Numbered from the stretch's first letter, positions 7,542 through 18,297 are shown. The stretch: DNA of 64,000 bases from Pseudomonas sp. SG20056 (GCF_031764535.1 NZ_CP134499.1:3658001-3722000), one strand, 5' to 3'. The notes: generated by a model from the letters alone, not told the origin. Made by a program: numbers and translations.

Positions 7542-9572
7542 TCAGACGCGGAATGCACCGATCAACTGTTTGAGACGCGCCACCAGCCCGGACAGCTCGC
7601 GGCTGGCCTGCTCAGTTTGGCTGGCACCTTCGGCAGTACGCTCACCGGCCTGGCTGATCTCGACAATGTTCTGGTCGATATCCTGCGCCACGGCGGTCTG
7701 CTCTTCAGCGGCGGTGGCGATCTGCTGGTTCTGGTCGACGATCATGCCCACCGCGCCCAGGATATTTTCCAGCGCCTGCTGCACCTTGCCCGATTCATTG
7801 ACGGTGGTGTCGGCCATCTGGTGGCTGGCGTTCATCGCCTTGACCGCCGCGCCGACACCACTCTGCAGCTTGGCGATCATCGACTCGATTTCTTCGGTGG
7901 ACTGCTGCGTGCGCTTGGCCAGATTACGCACTTCATCGGCCACCACGGCAAAGCCACGCCCCTGTTCGCCGGCCCGCGCAGCCTCGATGGCAGCGTTGAG
8001 CGCGAGCAAATTGGTCTGTTCAGCAATGCCCTTGATCACGTCCAGCACCTGGCTGATCGAAGCGCTGTCGCTGGCCAGCTTGTTGATCACCGCCACCGAC
8101 TGGTCGATCTCTCCGGCCAGACGCTGGATGCTGCCCACCTGGGACTCGACCAGCGCGCGACCGCTGACCGTTTCATCATTCACACTCTGCGCACTACCTA
8201 CTGCCGCGGCTGCGCTGTGCGCCACTTCCTGAGCGGTGGCCGACATCTGATTCATTGCGGTGGCGATCAGGTCGATCTGCCCACGCTGACCGGCAACCGC
8301 CTGGTTACTTTCACCGGAGACCTGCTGCACGCGGTCCGCCTGGCGCTCAACCTCAACCACGGTCTGCCCCACGCGCTCGATCAACTGGTGGATCTTGCTC
8401 ACCGTTTCATTGAACACCTGACCCAGCTCGCCCAGCTCGTCCTGGCTCTGCGCCTTGAAGCTGACGGTCATATCGCCAGCAGCCACCTGATTCATCACCT
8501 GGCCGAGCTTTTTCAGGGTGGTACGGATCGATACGTAGAAGCCGCCGTACAGGTAGACGATCAGCAGGAACACCACCACCAGGGCCGCGACCAGCAGCAC
8601 CATCTGCGTACGGTTTTCCTCCAGGCGCACCTGCAGCTGCTTGTCGAGGAATACCAGGACTATCTCATTGAGCTGGTAGGTCTGCGCCATGGCACCGCTG
8701 ATATCCGCGTAGAACTGCGCCCAGGGCGTATCCAGCGAGTCGGCGATTACCACCTTGTCCTCAAACAGCACTGCAGTGGTTTTCAAGGTTTCCAGGCTGC
8801 TTGCGGCTTGGCTGGCGAGCTCTGTGCGGGCCTGCGCGCTGCTGTTGAGTGATGTTTGCAGGTTCAAGCCGTACTCGGCATGCAGCTTTTCCAGCTCCAG
8901 CAGCAGTTCATCAAACGTGGTGCTGGCCGATGAGTTGAGAAAGCCCTGGGCCAGGGAGTAGGCGCCTACCGCACGCCCTTCGCTCAGCACTGCGGTGACC
9001 TTGGGCGTGTCCACGGTGACCAGTTCGATCATCTGTCGTACGGAGCCCTGGCGGTCCTGGCTCAAGCCGGCTTGAGCGGCGACCAGCTTGATAAACACCT
9101 GAGAGCTGCCCAGCAGTTTTTCCGCAAGAGCAATCTTGCCCTGCAGCGAAGTTTCGGCCTGCACCGCGCCCAGCTCAGCAATCAGCTGATCGCGCTTGCT
9201 GTTGAATTCCTCGATCTGCTCAGGCTCGCGTACCACCGCCGCCATGCCCTGCAATGCCTCGCCGATGCTGCCTTGCAGCTTGACCAGCCGCGCTTCAAGA
9301 TCACCCGCCTGACCAGACTGGCCGATCATCGCGTTGACCTCGGTGAGATCGACGAAGTCTTCAAGATTGCGCCGCAGCGTCAGGCTTTCGCCGAGCAGAT
9401 CAATGCTCTCGAGAGCCGCCTGGGTGCTGACGAACTGCCGATAGGAGTCACGTACCAGGTAAAAGTTGGTGACCAGCATGGGCAGAAAGAACAGAACACT
9501 GATCAGACTGAACTTCATGCCGAAGCTGAGGCGATTCATTAGCGCGATGGCCGGATACAACACGGTCTTCAC
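7542..9572 (-). CDS. Methyl-accepting chemotaxis protein
   Basis: Chemoreceptor of 676 aa that signals to CheA/CheW. TM1 is at about residues 17-37. A large periplasmic, mostly helical ligand domain spans about 40-320, TM2 about 325-346, then a HAMP domain and the cytoplasmic signalling domain. The hairpin tip, including [20 protein letters not shown], lies near 505-545. The C-terminus ([10 protein letters not shown]) has no xWxxF-type tether for CheR/CheB. Ligand specificity cannot be read from the sequence. Its position next to ampDE matches PA4520 of P. aeruginosa, from memory. It is convergent with the response regulator gene and shares its terminator. Confidence 0.93.
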   Translation of the reverse strand: MKTVLYPAIALMNRLSFGMKFSLISVLFFLPMLVTNFYLVRDSYRQFVSTQAALESIDLLGESLTLRRNLEDFVDLTEVNAMIGQSGQAGDLEARLVKLQGSIGEALQGMAAVVREPEQIEEFNSKRDQLIAELGAVQAETSLQGKIALAEKLLGSSQVFIKLVAAQAGLSQDRQGSVRQMIELVTVDTPKVTAVLSEGRAVGAYSLAQGFLNSSASTTFDELLLELEKLHAEYGLNLQTSLNSSAQARTELASQAASSLETLKTTAVLFEDKVVIADSLDTPWAQFYADISGAMAQTYQLNEIVLVFLDKQLQVRLEENRTQMVLLVAALVVVFLLIVYLYGGFYVSIRTTLKKLGQVMNQVAAGDMTVSFKAQSQDELGELGQVFNETVSKIHQLIERVGQTVVEVERQADRVQQVSGESNQAVAGQRGQIDLIATAMNQMSATAQEVAHSAAAAVGSAQSVNDETVSGRALVESQVGSIQRLAGEIDQSVAVINKLASDSASISQVLDVIKGIAEQTNLLALNAAIEAARAGEQGRGFAVVADEVRNLAKRTQQSTEEIESMIAKLQSGVGAAVKAMNASHQMADTTVNESGKVQQALENILGAVGMIVDQNQQIATAAEEQTAVAQDIDQNIVEISQAGERTAEGASQTEQASRELSGLVARLKQLIGAFRV

Positions 9573-9706
9573 AGGACGTCTCCAGTTCTAATTATTGTCG
9601 TGTAAGGTTACAAAACGGCCGTTCAGAATCTCAAACGGCGGCTTGTATGTCCCTTGCGGCTCGACCTGTGGCATTTGCATCAACGGGGTAAATACGGGCA
9701 GATTAA

Positions 9707-9722
9707 TGTGATCAATGTCACA
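9707..9722. promoter_or_regulatory. CRP/Vfr-type binding site
   Basis: TGTGA-N6-TCACA, an exact match to the CRP consensus half-sites that Vfr also recognises in Pseudomonas, centred 77 bases before the sugar-kinase start. This position fits an activator site for a promoter just downstream. The chemoreceptor gene reads away on the other side, about 135 bases from the site. Confidence 0.6.
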
Positions 9723-9791
9723 AAATAACGGTCGAGCATGGCGTCATGTATACCTCTTATCGACCCCAACCTCTGTAACTTAAGGTTAATG

Positions 9792-10685
9792 ATGCGCACA
9801 CAACTGAAACTCGGCATTGATCTGGGTGGCAGCAAAGTCGAAATAATCGCACTGGAAAACGGCCAGCAAGTCTTGCGCCGCCGCGCCCCAACGCCGCAGG
9901 GCGATTACCCGAAAACCGTCGCCCTGATTGCCAGCTTAGTTGAAGATTGCGAGCGCGAACTGGGCAGCCGTGGCAGCGTCGGTGTCGGTATCCCCGGCAC
10001 CCGCTCCCCCGACCATGGGCGGATCAAGAATGCCAACTCGCAGTGTTTGATCGGCGAGGACCTGCAGGCCGATCTTGAGCAACGGCTACAGCGGCCAGTG
10101 CGCCTGGCCAATGACGCCGACTGCTTTGCTCTCTCAGAAGCCTGCGATGGCGCAGGCGAAGGTGCCCAGAGTGTTTTCGGAGTTATTCTCGGTACGGGCG
10201 TCGGTGGCGGGCTGGTCGTGCGCCAGCAGCTGCTTAGCGGACCGAATGCCATTGCCGGCGAATGGGGGCACAACCCGCTGCCCTGGCGACGTAATGACGA
10301 TGGCCCGAACCGCCGTTGTTATTGCGGCCAGGATGACTGCATCGAAACCTTTCTCAGCGGCCCAGGTTGGGCAGCCCGCAGCAATCTTGGCCTCGACGCA
10401 AGCGCCCAGGTGAGCGCCGCTGAAGCTGGTGATTCAGCCGCACAGCAGGCCGTTGCACGCTACTGCGACCAACTGGCGCGCGGCCTGGCATCGGTGATCA
10501 ACCTGATTGATCCGCATGTGATCGTGCTGGGAGGCGGTATGTCCAATTGCACAGCCCTTTACTCCCAGGTAGTGCCCCTGTTGCCGCGTTATGTGTTCTC
10601 CGATCAGGTCAACACGCGCCTGGTACAGGCCAAGCACGGCGACTCCAGCGGTGTGCGCGGCGCGGCCTGGCTGTGGAACGAATAA
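9792..10685 (+). CDS. mak: ROK-family fructokinase / manno(fructo)kinase
   Basis: Cytoplasmic sugar kinase of 298 aa, closely resembling E. coli Mak (YajF), which phosphorylates fructose and mannose with ATP. ATP-binding motif IDLGGSKVEIIAL is at residues 9-21, the catalytic Asp is D108 in LANDAD, and the ROK zinc site is formed by H160 (GEWGHNPLPW) and C176, C178, C183 (CYCGQDDC). It ends KHGDSSGVRGAAWLW, almost identical to Mak. An upstream in-frame start is possible, but AAGG six bases before the ATG at 9792 favours this start. A perfect CRP/Vfr site precedes it. Glucose or GlcNAc cannot be excluded as substrates. Confidence 0.88.
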   Translation: MRTQLKLGIDLGGSKVEIIALENGQQVLRRRAPTPQGDYPKTVALIASLVEDCERELGSRGSVGVGIPGTRSPDHGRIKNANSQCLIGEDLQADLEQRLQRPVRLANDADCFALSEACDGAGEGAQSVFGVILGTGVGGGLVVRQQLLSGPNAIAGEWGHNPLPWRRNDDGPNRRCYCGQDDCIETFLSGPGWAARSNLGLDASAQVSAAEAGDSAAQQAVARYCDQLARGLASVINLIDPHVIVLGGGMSNCTALYSQVVPLLPRYVFSDQVNTRLVQAKHGDSSGVRGAAWLWNE

Positions 10686-10691
10686 GCGACC

Positions 10692-11528
10692 TCAGATAAG
10701 CAGGGTCCAAACAGCAAACAGCGCATACCAGAACACCGCGGCGCGGACCAACAACTGCCACAGTCCGTCCAGGCTGCTGACACCGACCTCGCCAATCACC
10801 GGTTCCGGCGTCTCTCCAGCAGCCCGCGCAGTAATGATCGCCAACTGCGCCGCGCTGATATCCCAGCTGAGCAGCTCATGCAACAAGGTACGACTGACGC
10901 CGGCGAAGTTACCGACCAGGGCAAAGCTGGCTGCCAGCACACGCACCGGCAGCCAGTCGAAGCCATGACGCACCTGTACGGCAGCTTCACGCAAGGCTGG
11001 CAGCGTGGCATGTTCGCCGGTCAGGGCGACCAGCCGATAGGCCAGCGCCGCCAAAGGCCCCAGCAGCGCATACCAGAAGATCACCGCAAAGAAACTCTGG
11101 TAGGCCTGCCACACCAGATGCCCCTGGACGCGCTGCAGCAACTCGCCCTCTTCGTCCGCCTCCAGCGCCAGATCACGCCGCGCCACCAGATACGCGGCCT
11201 CGGCGTCCTCACGGCGCCAGCTATCGCGAAACGGCCCCAATGCCGCCAGTAAATCACCGCGGCCCAGGCTGTAAATCACCACCAACAGATGCACCGGCAA
11301 CGCCAGCCAACCATAGGCCACAGGCTCCAACACCAGCAAAACCAGCCCTAGAGCGAACAACGGCAGCAGCACCAGCAAGGCCAACGCCAGCCACGGCCGC
11401 TCAGCCCACTGCGGCTTGCTCTCAGTCGCAGCCAGCAAGCGCAGCCATGGGCCATCGTGTTGAATGGGTTTACGCCAGGAAGAGAACTTCTCGACCCACA
11501 GCACCAGCAATAGCACCAGAAAATTCAT
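10692..11528 (-). CDS. ampE: AmpE, inner-membrane protein of the ampDE operon
   Basis: Membrane protein of 278 aa, near the family size of 284. The N-terminus MNFLVLLLVLWVEKFSSWRK is characteristic of AmpE, and several hydrophobic segments follow. It is placed at the ATG that overlaps the ampD stop by four bases (ATGA), so translation is coupled to ampD. AmpE was proposed as a sensor or accessory factor in beta-lactamase induction and peptidoglycan recycling; its biochemical role remains poorly defined. Its stop lies six bases from the convergent sugar-kinase stop, with no obvious terminator between them. Confidence 0.92.
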   Translation of the reverse strand: MNFLVLLLVLWVEKFSSWRKPIQHDGPWLRLLAATESKPQWAERPWLALALLVLLPLFALGLVLLVLEPVAYGWLALPVHLLVVIYSLGRGDLLAALGPFRDSWRREDAEAAYLVARRDLALEADEEGELLQRVQGHLVWQAYQSFFAVIFWYALLGPLAALAYRLVALTGEHATLPALREAAVQVRHGFDWLPVRVLAASFALVGNFAGVSRTLLHELLSWDISAAQLAIITARAAGETPEPVIGEVGVSSLDGLWQLLVRAAVFWYALFAVWTLLI

Positions 11529-12088
11529 GTCAGCTCCTTGTCTTGCTGCAATGCCATGCGCACACGCTGCCAATCGAATGCCGGGCCAGGGTCGGTCTTG
11601 CGACCCGGCGCAATATCGCTATGGCCACAGATGCGCTCCAGAGTGATGGCCGGATAAGCCATCTGCAGCTGCCGGATCAGCTCAATCAGCGCCGCATACT
11701 GCGCAGCCGTGAACGGCAGATCATCCGTACCTTCAAGCTCAATGCCTAAGGAAAAATCATTACAGTTTTCCCGTTCGGCAAACCGCGAAACCCCGGCATG
11801 CCAGGCGCGCTCGTTACAGGAGACGAACTGCGTGACGGCACCATCACGCTCAATAAAGAAATGCGCAGACACCTGCAGGCTAGCGATGCTGGCGAAATAA
11901 GGGTGCTCGTCGGCATCCAGACGATTCTGAAAAAACGCCTGCACCTTACCCGTGCCGAACTGCCTGGGCGGCAGGCTGATGTTATGGATAACCAACAGAG
12001 AAACTTCGCCCAGCGGCCGCTGATTGAAGTTCGGTGATGGGCAGCGCTGGATACCATCGCACCAGCCACTGGAAGGGTCCAGCTGCAT
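11525..12088 (-). CDS. ampD: 1,6-anhydro-N-acetylmuramyl-L-alanine amidase AmpD
   Basis: Cytoplasmic zinc amidase (187 aa) that cleaves the stem peptide from 1,6-anhydroMurNAc during peptidoglycan recycling; its loss derepresses AmpR-controlled AmpC beta-lactamase. The zinc ligands are visible as H35 (VIHN), H156 and D166 (CGHSDIAPGRKTDPG), with catalytic E117 and K164, all one or two residues from the Citrobacter freundii numbering. Length is typical. It heads a two-gene operon with ampE. A promoter-like TTGGTC-17-TAGAGT lies just upstream, after the terminator of the preceding gene. No ampR or ampC is present in the window. Confidence 0.96.
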   Translation of the reverse strand: MQLDPSSGWCDGIQRCPSPNFNQRPLGEVSLLVIHNISLPPRQFGTGKVQAFFQNRLDADEHPYFASIASLQVSAHFFIERDGAVTQFVSCNERAWHAGVSRFAERENCNDFSLGIELEGTDDLPFTAAQYAALIELIRQLQMAYPAITLERICGHSDIAPGRKTDPGPAFDWQRVRMALQQDKELT

Positions 12089-12111
12089 AAAGACTCCTTG
12101 AACGAGCCATC

Positions 12112-12140
12112 ACTCTAGTGCAGCGCTTGCCCAAGACCAA
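12112..12140 (-). promoter_or_regulatory. ampD: Sigma-70 promoter candidate for ampDE
   Basis: Read leftward: TTGGTC (12140-12135), a 17-base spacer, then TAGAGT (12117-12112), 24 bases before the ampD ATG and directly downstream of a terminator. Confidence 0.5.
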
Positions 12141-12173
12141 GGGCGAATGCCCAAACGAATACGCAGATGCAAA

Positions 12174-12204
12174 AACGCCGCCTGGGCTGTACCCCGGCGG
12201 CGTT
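12174..12204 (-). terminator. Rho-independent terminator of the DUF1631 gene
   Basis: A perfect 9-bp stem (AACGCCGCC with GGCGGCGTT) with a 13-base loop; on the minus strand it is followed by a T-run. It lies just after the stop of the DUF1631 gene. Confidence 0.8.
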
Positions 12205-12229
12205 GTGGTAACGCATCAATCACAGACGA

Positions 12230-14545
12230 TCAGGCACCCTTGAGCTTGCGCAGGTTGCCGATCACCGACTCCAGCGCTCGATCAAACAGCAGCGCATCAT
12301 CGAGCAGGCGAATCGCACTGCGGCGGAACTCCACGGCCAGGCCCATACGGGTTTTCTCCAGCACCTTCATACCGGTACGGTTGACGAAGATGTACTTGCC
12401 TGTCGGCTTTATCACCGCGGCCAGCTTGCACCGCAGCTTGTGTTCTTCATCTTCCTGAAACTCGACCCAGCTGCCGACCCGCAGGTTATCGACCTGTAGC
12501 AGTGACTCATCGTCGTCCGGCAGGCTGGCCTCTGGCTCGGCGGCACGAAGCTCGCCGGGTGCCAGCAGAATAATCTCTTCGACCACCTCGACCATTGCTG
12601 GCTCTTCAACCGCTTCCGCAGCGGGTAGCTCCAGCAATGGCAGCTCGATACCAGCCTCAGCCAGAGCCGCGCGCTGCTCTTCATCGATCTCAGCAAGCGG
12701 TGGCACATCACCCTGTGGGTTTTCTTCCGGCAAGCTGCGCTTGAAGCGTTGGAAAGCCTGCACATGCAAGGCCTCCAACTGACTGAAGAACTCACCGGTG
12801 GAGAACGGATCAAACGCCGCACTGGCCATACCTTCACGCAGCGCTTTAAGCAGCCCTGGCACCATCTCCAGCAGACGCATACGTGCTTCCGGCTCTTCGT
12901 GCAGCTCAACACTCCAGACCAAATCATCCATGGTCGCCAGCGCTGCCTGCCATTCCGCCGACTCGACGCCGTGTTTCAGGCAGGTCAGCATCAGTACCTT
13001 GCTCCAGGCCTCCTGCAGCAGACGCACCACCACTTCCGGCAGCGTCTTGCCGAGCAAGCGCTCATTCAGCGCCTGCTCGACTTCACGGCGGGCCAATGCA
13101 GCCTTGGCACTACCCTCTTCGGCATCGCGGGTACGCTGCTCAAGCAGCTCGCTGCGGCGACGTTCGTCGCCGGTGAAGGCCAGGAACTCGGCCAGCAGCT
13201 CGGAGAAGATAACTGGGTCATCAACAAAATCATTGAGCAGACGTTGCACCACCTGCTCGATCTTCTGATACAGGCTGTCACGCTGCGTATCGTCCTGCTC
13301 GCCCCAACCCAAGGCGGCAGAAGCAATTTCATTGAGCAGACGGCGGGCCGGATGGCTGCCACGACTGAAGAAAGTCTTGTCGATCACCGCCACTTTCAGC
13401 ATCGGGATCTGTAGACGGCCAATCAGCGCCTTGAGCGAGTCCGGCAAGGTGCGGTCGTCGAGGATAAATTCGAACAACATCGACACCAGGTTGATAACGT
13501 CCTCATCAACCTCACCTACCACCCGCGCTTTACCGGCTTTAGCACTGGCGCGGGTCAACAAGCCTTCCAACTGCTCACGCAGATCAAAATCATCACTGAC
13601 TTGCGCAGGCGCACGCTGCTGCATATGCGAAAGCAGGCGCATCAGGTCATTACTGGAGATCGGCATCGCATCAGTAGGGCGATTACGCCGCGGAATTACA
13701 GTGCCACGGGCTTGGGAAAGCAGCTCCTGCAGCGCGCCGAAGACTTCTTGCACGCCCTCATCAGCAAATTCATCCGAGAGTTCCGGCGAAGCATCCTGGC
13801 GAGTAGCACTGACGGAAGCGCTAGCGCGCGAGAGATTACGCCGCGCAGGTGCAGATTTGAGTTCCGGCAACACACCGGCGGCGATCAATGCCTGGTTGGC
13901 TTCGGCATACAACTGATCAAGGTCGCTGAGTACGTACTTTTCGAACAGCTTAAGAATGATTAGTTTGACCCGGATTTCGACGCCCAGGCTGCTACAAGCA
14001 TCAAGGAAGAATTCGCAGAGGCTGGTCGGACCGACAGGGTTGCTCTTATCGTCCAGCTTCTTGCTAACCATGGCATTGAAGCGCGTGGTCAGGTGGCTGA
14101 GAGCTGCACCGTCGCGGCTCATCACCTTGGCGACCATCGAGTCCAGAGCAACCGACTCTTCCAGAGCATCGTTCTGCACCAGCGACAGGGTATCGAACGA
14201 CACCGCATCCAAAGGCGCAGGCTTGCCAATTTCATATTGATTCAGGGTGGCGAAAGCCTCGAAGACCTTCTGCAGGAAGCCACGCTCGATATTTTTGCGT
14301 TTCAAGCGTAGATCGCGCATCGCCTCGAAGAATGCGTTCTGCTCGGTATTGCTAGTGGCACGATCCGCCATCTCGAACAGCGTATCGTCCGCATTGTCGA
14401 ACAGCGCCTGCAAAGCCGTCTTCAGCTGTTGCGCCGCTTTGTCACGCACATTTGTCAGCGCCACAGGCAGTCTTCCTACCGGCGAAGTGGGCGATTGCTC
14501 AGGGACCACCTTGCTCAGGTGAACCACATTCGCATCAGTCTTCAT
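12230..14545 (-). CDS. DUF1631 family protein (paralogue A)
   Basis: A 771-aa protein, mostly helical and charged, of the DUF1631 family; the orthologue in P. aeruginosa is PA4523, from memory. Some databases carry an old thymidine phosphorylase label that nothing here supports. The N-terminal block DDTLFEMADRATSNTEQNAFF near residues 53-73 is shared with the second DUF1631 gene at 27.7 kb. A flexible middle (about 240-330) separates two helical halves. The last 90 residues (VGSWVEFQEDEEHKLRCKL, then GKYIFVNRTGMKV) look like a small beta-barrel of PilZ type without obvious c-di-GMP residues. It has its own promoter and terminator. Function is unknown; a role in c-di-GMP signalling is inference from its paralogue's PilZ neighbour. 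Confidence 0.9.
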   Translation of the reverse strand: MKTDANVVHLSKVVPEQSPTSPVGRLPVALTNVRDKAAQQLKTALQALFDNADDTLFEMADRATSNTEQNAFFEAMRDLRLKRKNIERGFLQKVFEAFATLNQYEIGKPAPLDAVSFDTLSLVQNDALEESVALDSMVAKVMSRDGAALSHLTTRFNAMVSKKLDDKSNPVGPTSLCEFFLDACSSLGVEIRVKLIILKLFEKYVLSDLDQLYAEANQALIAAGVLPELKSAPARRNLSRASASVSATRQDASPELSDEFADEGVQEVFGALQELLSQARGTVIPRRNRPTDAMPISSNDLMRLLSHMQQRAPAQVSDDFDLREQLEGLLTRASAKAGKARVVGEVDEDVINLVSMLFEFILDDRTLPDSLKALIGRLQIPMLKVAVIDKTFFSRGSHPARRLLNEIASAALGWGEQDDTQRDSLYQKIEQVVQRLLNDFVDDPVIFSELLAEFLAFTGDERRRSELLEQRTRDAEEGSAKAALARREVEQALNERLLGKTLPEVVVRLLQEAWSKVLMLTCLKHGVESAEWQAALATMDDLVWSVELHEEPEARMRLLEMVPGLLKALREGMASAAFDPFSTGEFFSQLEALHVQAFQRFKRSLPEENPQGDVPPLAEIDEEQRAALAEAGIELPLLELPAAEAVEEPAMVEVVEEIILLAPGELRAAEPEASLPDDDESLLQVDNLRVGSWVEFQEDEEHKLRCKLAAVIKPTGKYIFVNRTGMKVLEKTRMGLAVEFRRSAIRLLDDALLFDRALESVIGNLRKLKGA

Positions 14546-14657
14546 TGCGAGTCTCCTGCAGACTGCCCATCTTGGGCGAACCGATCTGCACAGCGATCAA
14601 CTGAGCGTCATCCGTAACGTCAAAGGCCTGGCGTCAACAATTCTAAAAAGTAAAGCC

Positions 14658-14685
14658 ATTATAGGGATGCACGCGCGCATACCAA
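14658..14685 (-). promoter_or_regulatory. Sigma-70 promoter candidate for DUF1631 gene
   Basis: Read leftward: TTGGTA, 16-base spacer, perfect TATAAT. It is 113 bases before the ATG, implying a leader of about 100 bases. Confidence 0.55.
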
Positions 14686-14875
14686 GCTGACTTTTCCTCC
14701 AGACATGACCCGCGTCACAGATGCAGCGACACAGCTTCCCAACGGTTATCTACATACGACCAACGCAGCACTCTATGCGTAGCGGCTGCACGCAGCTAAC
14801 GAAGAACCTCCATCAGCATAGCCCCACCACTGCCAGAGAACAGCTGCAAAGACTGCGCAAACAGCCATCAGTCCC

Positions 14876-14881
14876 TATAAT
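14876..14881 (+). promoter_or_regulatory. nadC: -10 element candidate for nadC
   Basis: A perfect TATAAT 29 bases before the nadC ATG; no convincing -35 hexamer is seen at the usual spacing. Confidence 0.38.
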
Positions 14882-14897
14882 CGGCGCATTCTGCTGA

Positions 14898-15758
<861 letters not shown>

Positions 15759-15894
15759 ATATGACCACCCGCACTCAACCGAAGCCGAACGGCTATTAGG
15801 TACAGGGATAAAGCGACTCCCGCAGCCAGGATTGAGTTAATACTCAGGCCGCATACAAACGGCCACACAACAGTGAATGAAAGAAACAAGCAAA

Positions 15895-17587
15895 TTAAAA
15901 CTCAGAATTCGTTAAACCCAACCGCACCGCAGCTAACTGCGGATACTCAGCTTCCTTCCGCTGAAACTCCTGCAGCGCCTGAAGATAAACTCTTTCTCCG
16001 AACTGAGCACGAATCACCCTTAACTGCTCATAAGCATCACTAGGGCGATCATTAATACCAAGTGCAAAGGCATAACGAAACAGACTGAGCGCCCCTGGAT
16101 ACCTGTAAGAAACTTTGCGCATAGCGTCGAGCTGAGAGCCCGACATACCGGCGACAGGCCACTCACGAACAAGACGAATATATTCACGAGGCTGACTCAA
16201 CAGAACAACATTCGGGACATTTCCTGCGACCGCCCCGACAATTCCCGCCTCCTCTAAACGACTAACGCGATAGTACTCATCAATTACTCGATACTCTTTC
16301 CAGTACCACCCGAGCAAACTAACTGAAAATACCAGCACGCCACCGCACAACCAAACAGGCGCATTTAGCTCGTATACCGCGCGCCTCTCAGCAGCAGCGA
16401 GCCCAAGAAGAAGCCCTAAAGGCAACAAGAAAAAAGCATATGCCAACGGATACTCGAGCATGGCATGCACAAGAACACAGCCGGAGGCAACCAATGCAAA
16501 CAAACTTTCAGGGGATGCTGCGCTCCGCCCAATTCTCCACAACCAAACGGCAACACAAAAAATAATTACCCCACCCAAAATCGGGCCATTCCACAACAAA
16601 AGATCCAACAATATATTATGACTATAAAATGTCATTAACCGAGGCACCGGATACTCCAGCGCAACACTTACCTGGGCAACACCAACCTGCCCCCAACCAT
16701 AACCCCAAATAGGCCCCTGCAAAACAGCCTGCCAAAGCTGCCACCATATATCCAAGCGCGCAGATGACCCTGTTCGCGCCAACGGATCACTTTCTGCTAG
16801 CAGCAGAGCATCAGCAATACTCGGCAACACCAGCAAACACAGGACATAAAAGCCCAGCCAACCCAATAAAGCGACGATTGAGAGGCGCAGCGCGCCCCCA
16901 TAAGCCTTCCAACACCAAAAAGCCAATACGGCAATTGAAGCAACCCAAGGGGTTCGTGACATTGTCAGCGTCACACCAAATAAAAGACAAACTGCCAGCA
17001 GCCCCGCCGTAAAGCGTCCGACGATATAGCGCTCGTACAGATATAAAACACCCGCCAACCCCATACACAACAAAGTAGCGAGGCTATTCGGCTGCGCAAG
17101 ATTGGCATATGGCCGCCCCCCACGAGGCAAATCGATCACCCAGAAAGAGCCAGAGGGAAATAGCAACCACTGGCGCAGAGCAATCCACAGGGATAAGACC
17201 GCCCCCACTATCAGCGTTGCGGCCAATAGCCGCGCAAAAAATAAACGACTCTCCGACTGTAAACCCAGGCTATAGCCAACCATTAACATCAGCGCAAAAC
17301 CCGATATAAATATCGAGATAATCCAGGCATCGCTCGAAAAAAATACTACCCCAACCCACCACTGCAGCAACGGGACACTGGCCAACATAAAAAAACCTAC
17401 AACAGCAGGCGTAACCTTTATTTGGCGCGATAGAACGACAACTGACAGCAGCATCAGACCCGCAAAAAAACTTGCAAACTCTTGGTAAGCCGATGTCCAC
17501 GGTGGATTGTGATTCGGCATCAGCCAGGCAAAAACAAACACGCCACATGCCAGCAGCATCAACCCTTGATATTTAACCTTTGAACGC
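15895..17587 (-). CDS. Pilin O-oligosaccharyltransferase, PglL/TfpO type (Wzy_C family)
   Basis: Polytopic membrane protein of about 563 aa with roughly a dozen hydrophobic segments, a central Wzy_C/O-antigen-ligase-like core, and a C-terminal helical part with tetratricopeptide character (from about residue 430). Such enzymes transfer a lipid-linked glycan to type IV pilin in the periplasm. It follows pilA on the same strand after a terminator, the place where P. aeruginosa group I strains carry tfpO (pilO), but its length is nearer Neisseria PglL (about 600 aa) than TfpO (about 460 aa). The start used is a GTG close behind a GGAGG, ending at about 17589; the exact start is uncertain. Its base composition is AT-richer than flanking housekeeping genes, consistent with a variable pilin cassette. 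Ligase activity on O-antigen is the main alternative. Confidence 0.83.
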
Positions 17588-17704
17588 ACGCACCCTCCAA
17601 AACATCAACCTAGACACAAGAGCAAAGCACTTAAGCACACAAACACAGGCAAAAAGACATACAGGAGTATAATTTCCTGCGACTTAACTTTTTCACCTTA
17701 ATAA

Positions 17705-17732
17705 AAAACGCCCCGGCTGAGCGAGGCGTTTT
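17705..17732 (-). terminator. pilA: Terminator downstream of pilA
   Basis: An 8-bp stem (AAAACGCC with GGCGTTTT) with inner CG pairing, followed on the minus strand by a T-rich run. It lies between pilA and the oligosaccharyltransferase gene, so that gene is expressed by read-through or from its own promoter. Confidence 0.8.
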
Positions 17733-17814
17733 CATCTTTCTGCGATTTCAGGCAATCAAGCATTTACGATAACAGACCGTACCTACTGATACAGAAACGC
17801 CAATCTCTATAAGC

Positions 17815-18234
17815 TTACTTGCAGCTGCCCGGCATCCAGGCTTCCGGCGTACCAGTGCAAGCCCAAGTATCGAAGACGTCACCACCAGTGCTAGAACTCG
17901 GCTCAAGGGTAACAGTAACTGTTGCGCCGGAAATTGTGCCCGAAGCTACGACCTCACCGGTAGCATCGTCTACGTCTACTGTAATGTCATATGCACCCAC
18001 AGCAGAAAGAGCATCACAGCCTTCATAGTCTGCAGAAGCAGCGTTTGCTGCGCTCTGGTTGATTTCGGTTACGCAGGTGCGCGCACCGCTGGCAGCCAGC
18101 ACAACTTCGGAAGCACGAGCACGGTTGGTGTAGTCCTGGTAGGCCGGCAGCGCGATAGCAGCCAGAATACCGATGATCGCAACCACGATCATCAATTCAA
18201 TCAGGGTAAAGCCTTTTTGCATTTGAGCTTTCAT
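17815..18234 (-). CDS. pilA: Type IV major pilin PilA
   Basis: Structural subunit of the type IV pilus, 139 aa. The class IVa leader ends at G8; the mature protein starts [20 protein letters not shown] with the invariant Glu at +5 (E13) and the long N-terminal alpha helix. Four cysteines are present: C54 and C73, and the C-terminal pair C126-C138 that closes the D-region loop [13 protein letters not shown]. The protein ends in Lys, so it lacks the C-terminal Ser that TfpO glycosylates in P. aeruginosa group I pilins; a Ser/Thr run (EPSSSTGG) near residue 113 is an alternative acceptor region. It is driven by a sigma-54 promoter and lies divergent from pilB. PilD cleaves it and PilB/PilC assemble it. 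Confidence 0.97.
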   Translation of the reverse strand: MKAQMQKGFTLIELMIVVAIIGILAAIALPAYQDYTNRARASEVVLAASGARTCVTEINQSAANAASADYEGCDALSAVGAYDITVDVDDATGEVVASGTISGATVTVTLEPSSSTGGDVFDTWACTGTPEAWMPGSCK

Positions 18235-18281
18235 ACAAATCTCTCCTAGGTGTGTTTAGGTCAACGACCTGATGGGATTAC

Positions 18282-18297
18282 TGCACAGCCCGTGCCA
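18282..18297 (-). promoter_or_regulatory. pilA: Sigma-54 promoter of pilA
   Basis: Read leftward TGGCACGGGCTGTGCA matches the RpoN consensus TGGCAC-N5-TTGCA with a single change. It lies 48 bases before the pilA ATG. In pseudomonads pilA is activated by PilR through RpoN, and pilSR are encoded in this window. Confidence 0.82.

Noticed and set aside
7524..8852. 442-codon plus-strand frame opposite the chemoreceptor gene
   Set aside because: Mirror of the MCP gene; the product is a His/Leu/Asp-rich nonsense protein without domains, and it would begin inside a terminator-flanked gap.
12230..14545. Thymidine phosphorylase annotation
   Set aside because: Old database label for this family; no phosphorylase motifs are present and the protein is DUF1631.
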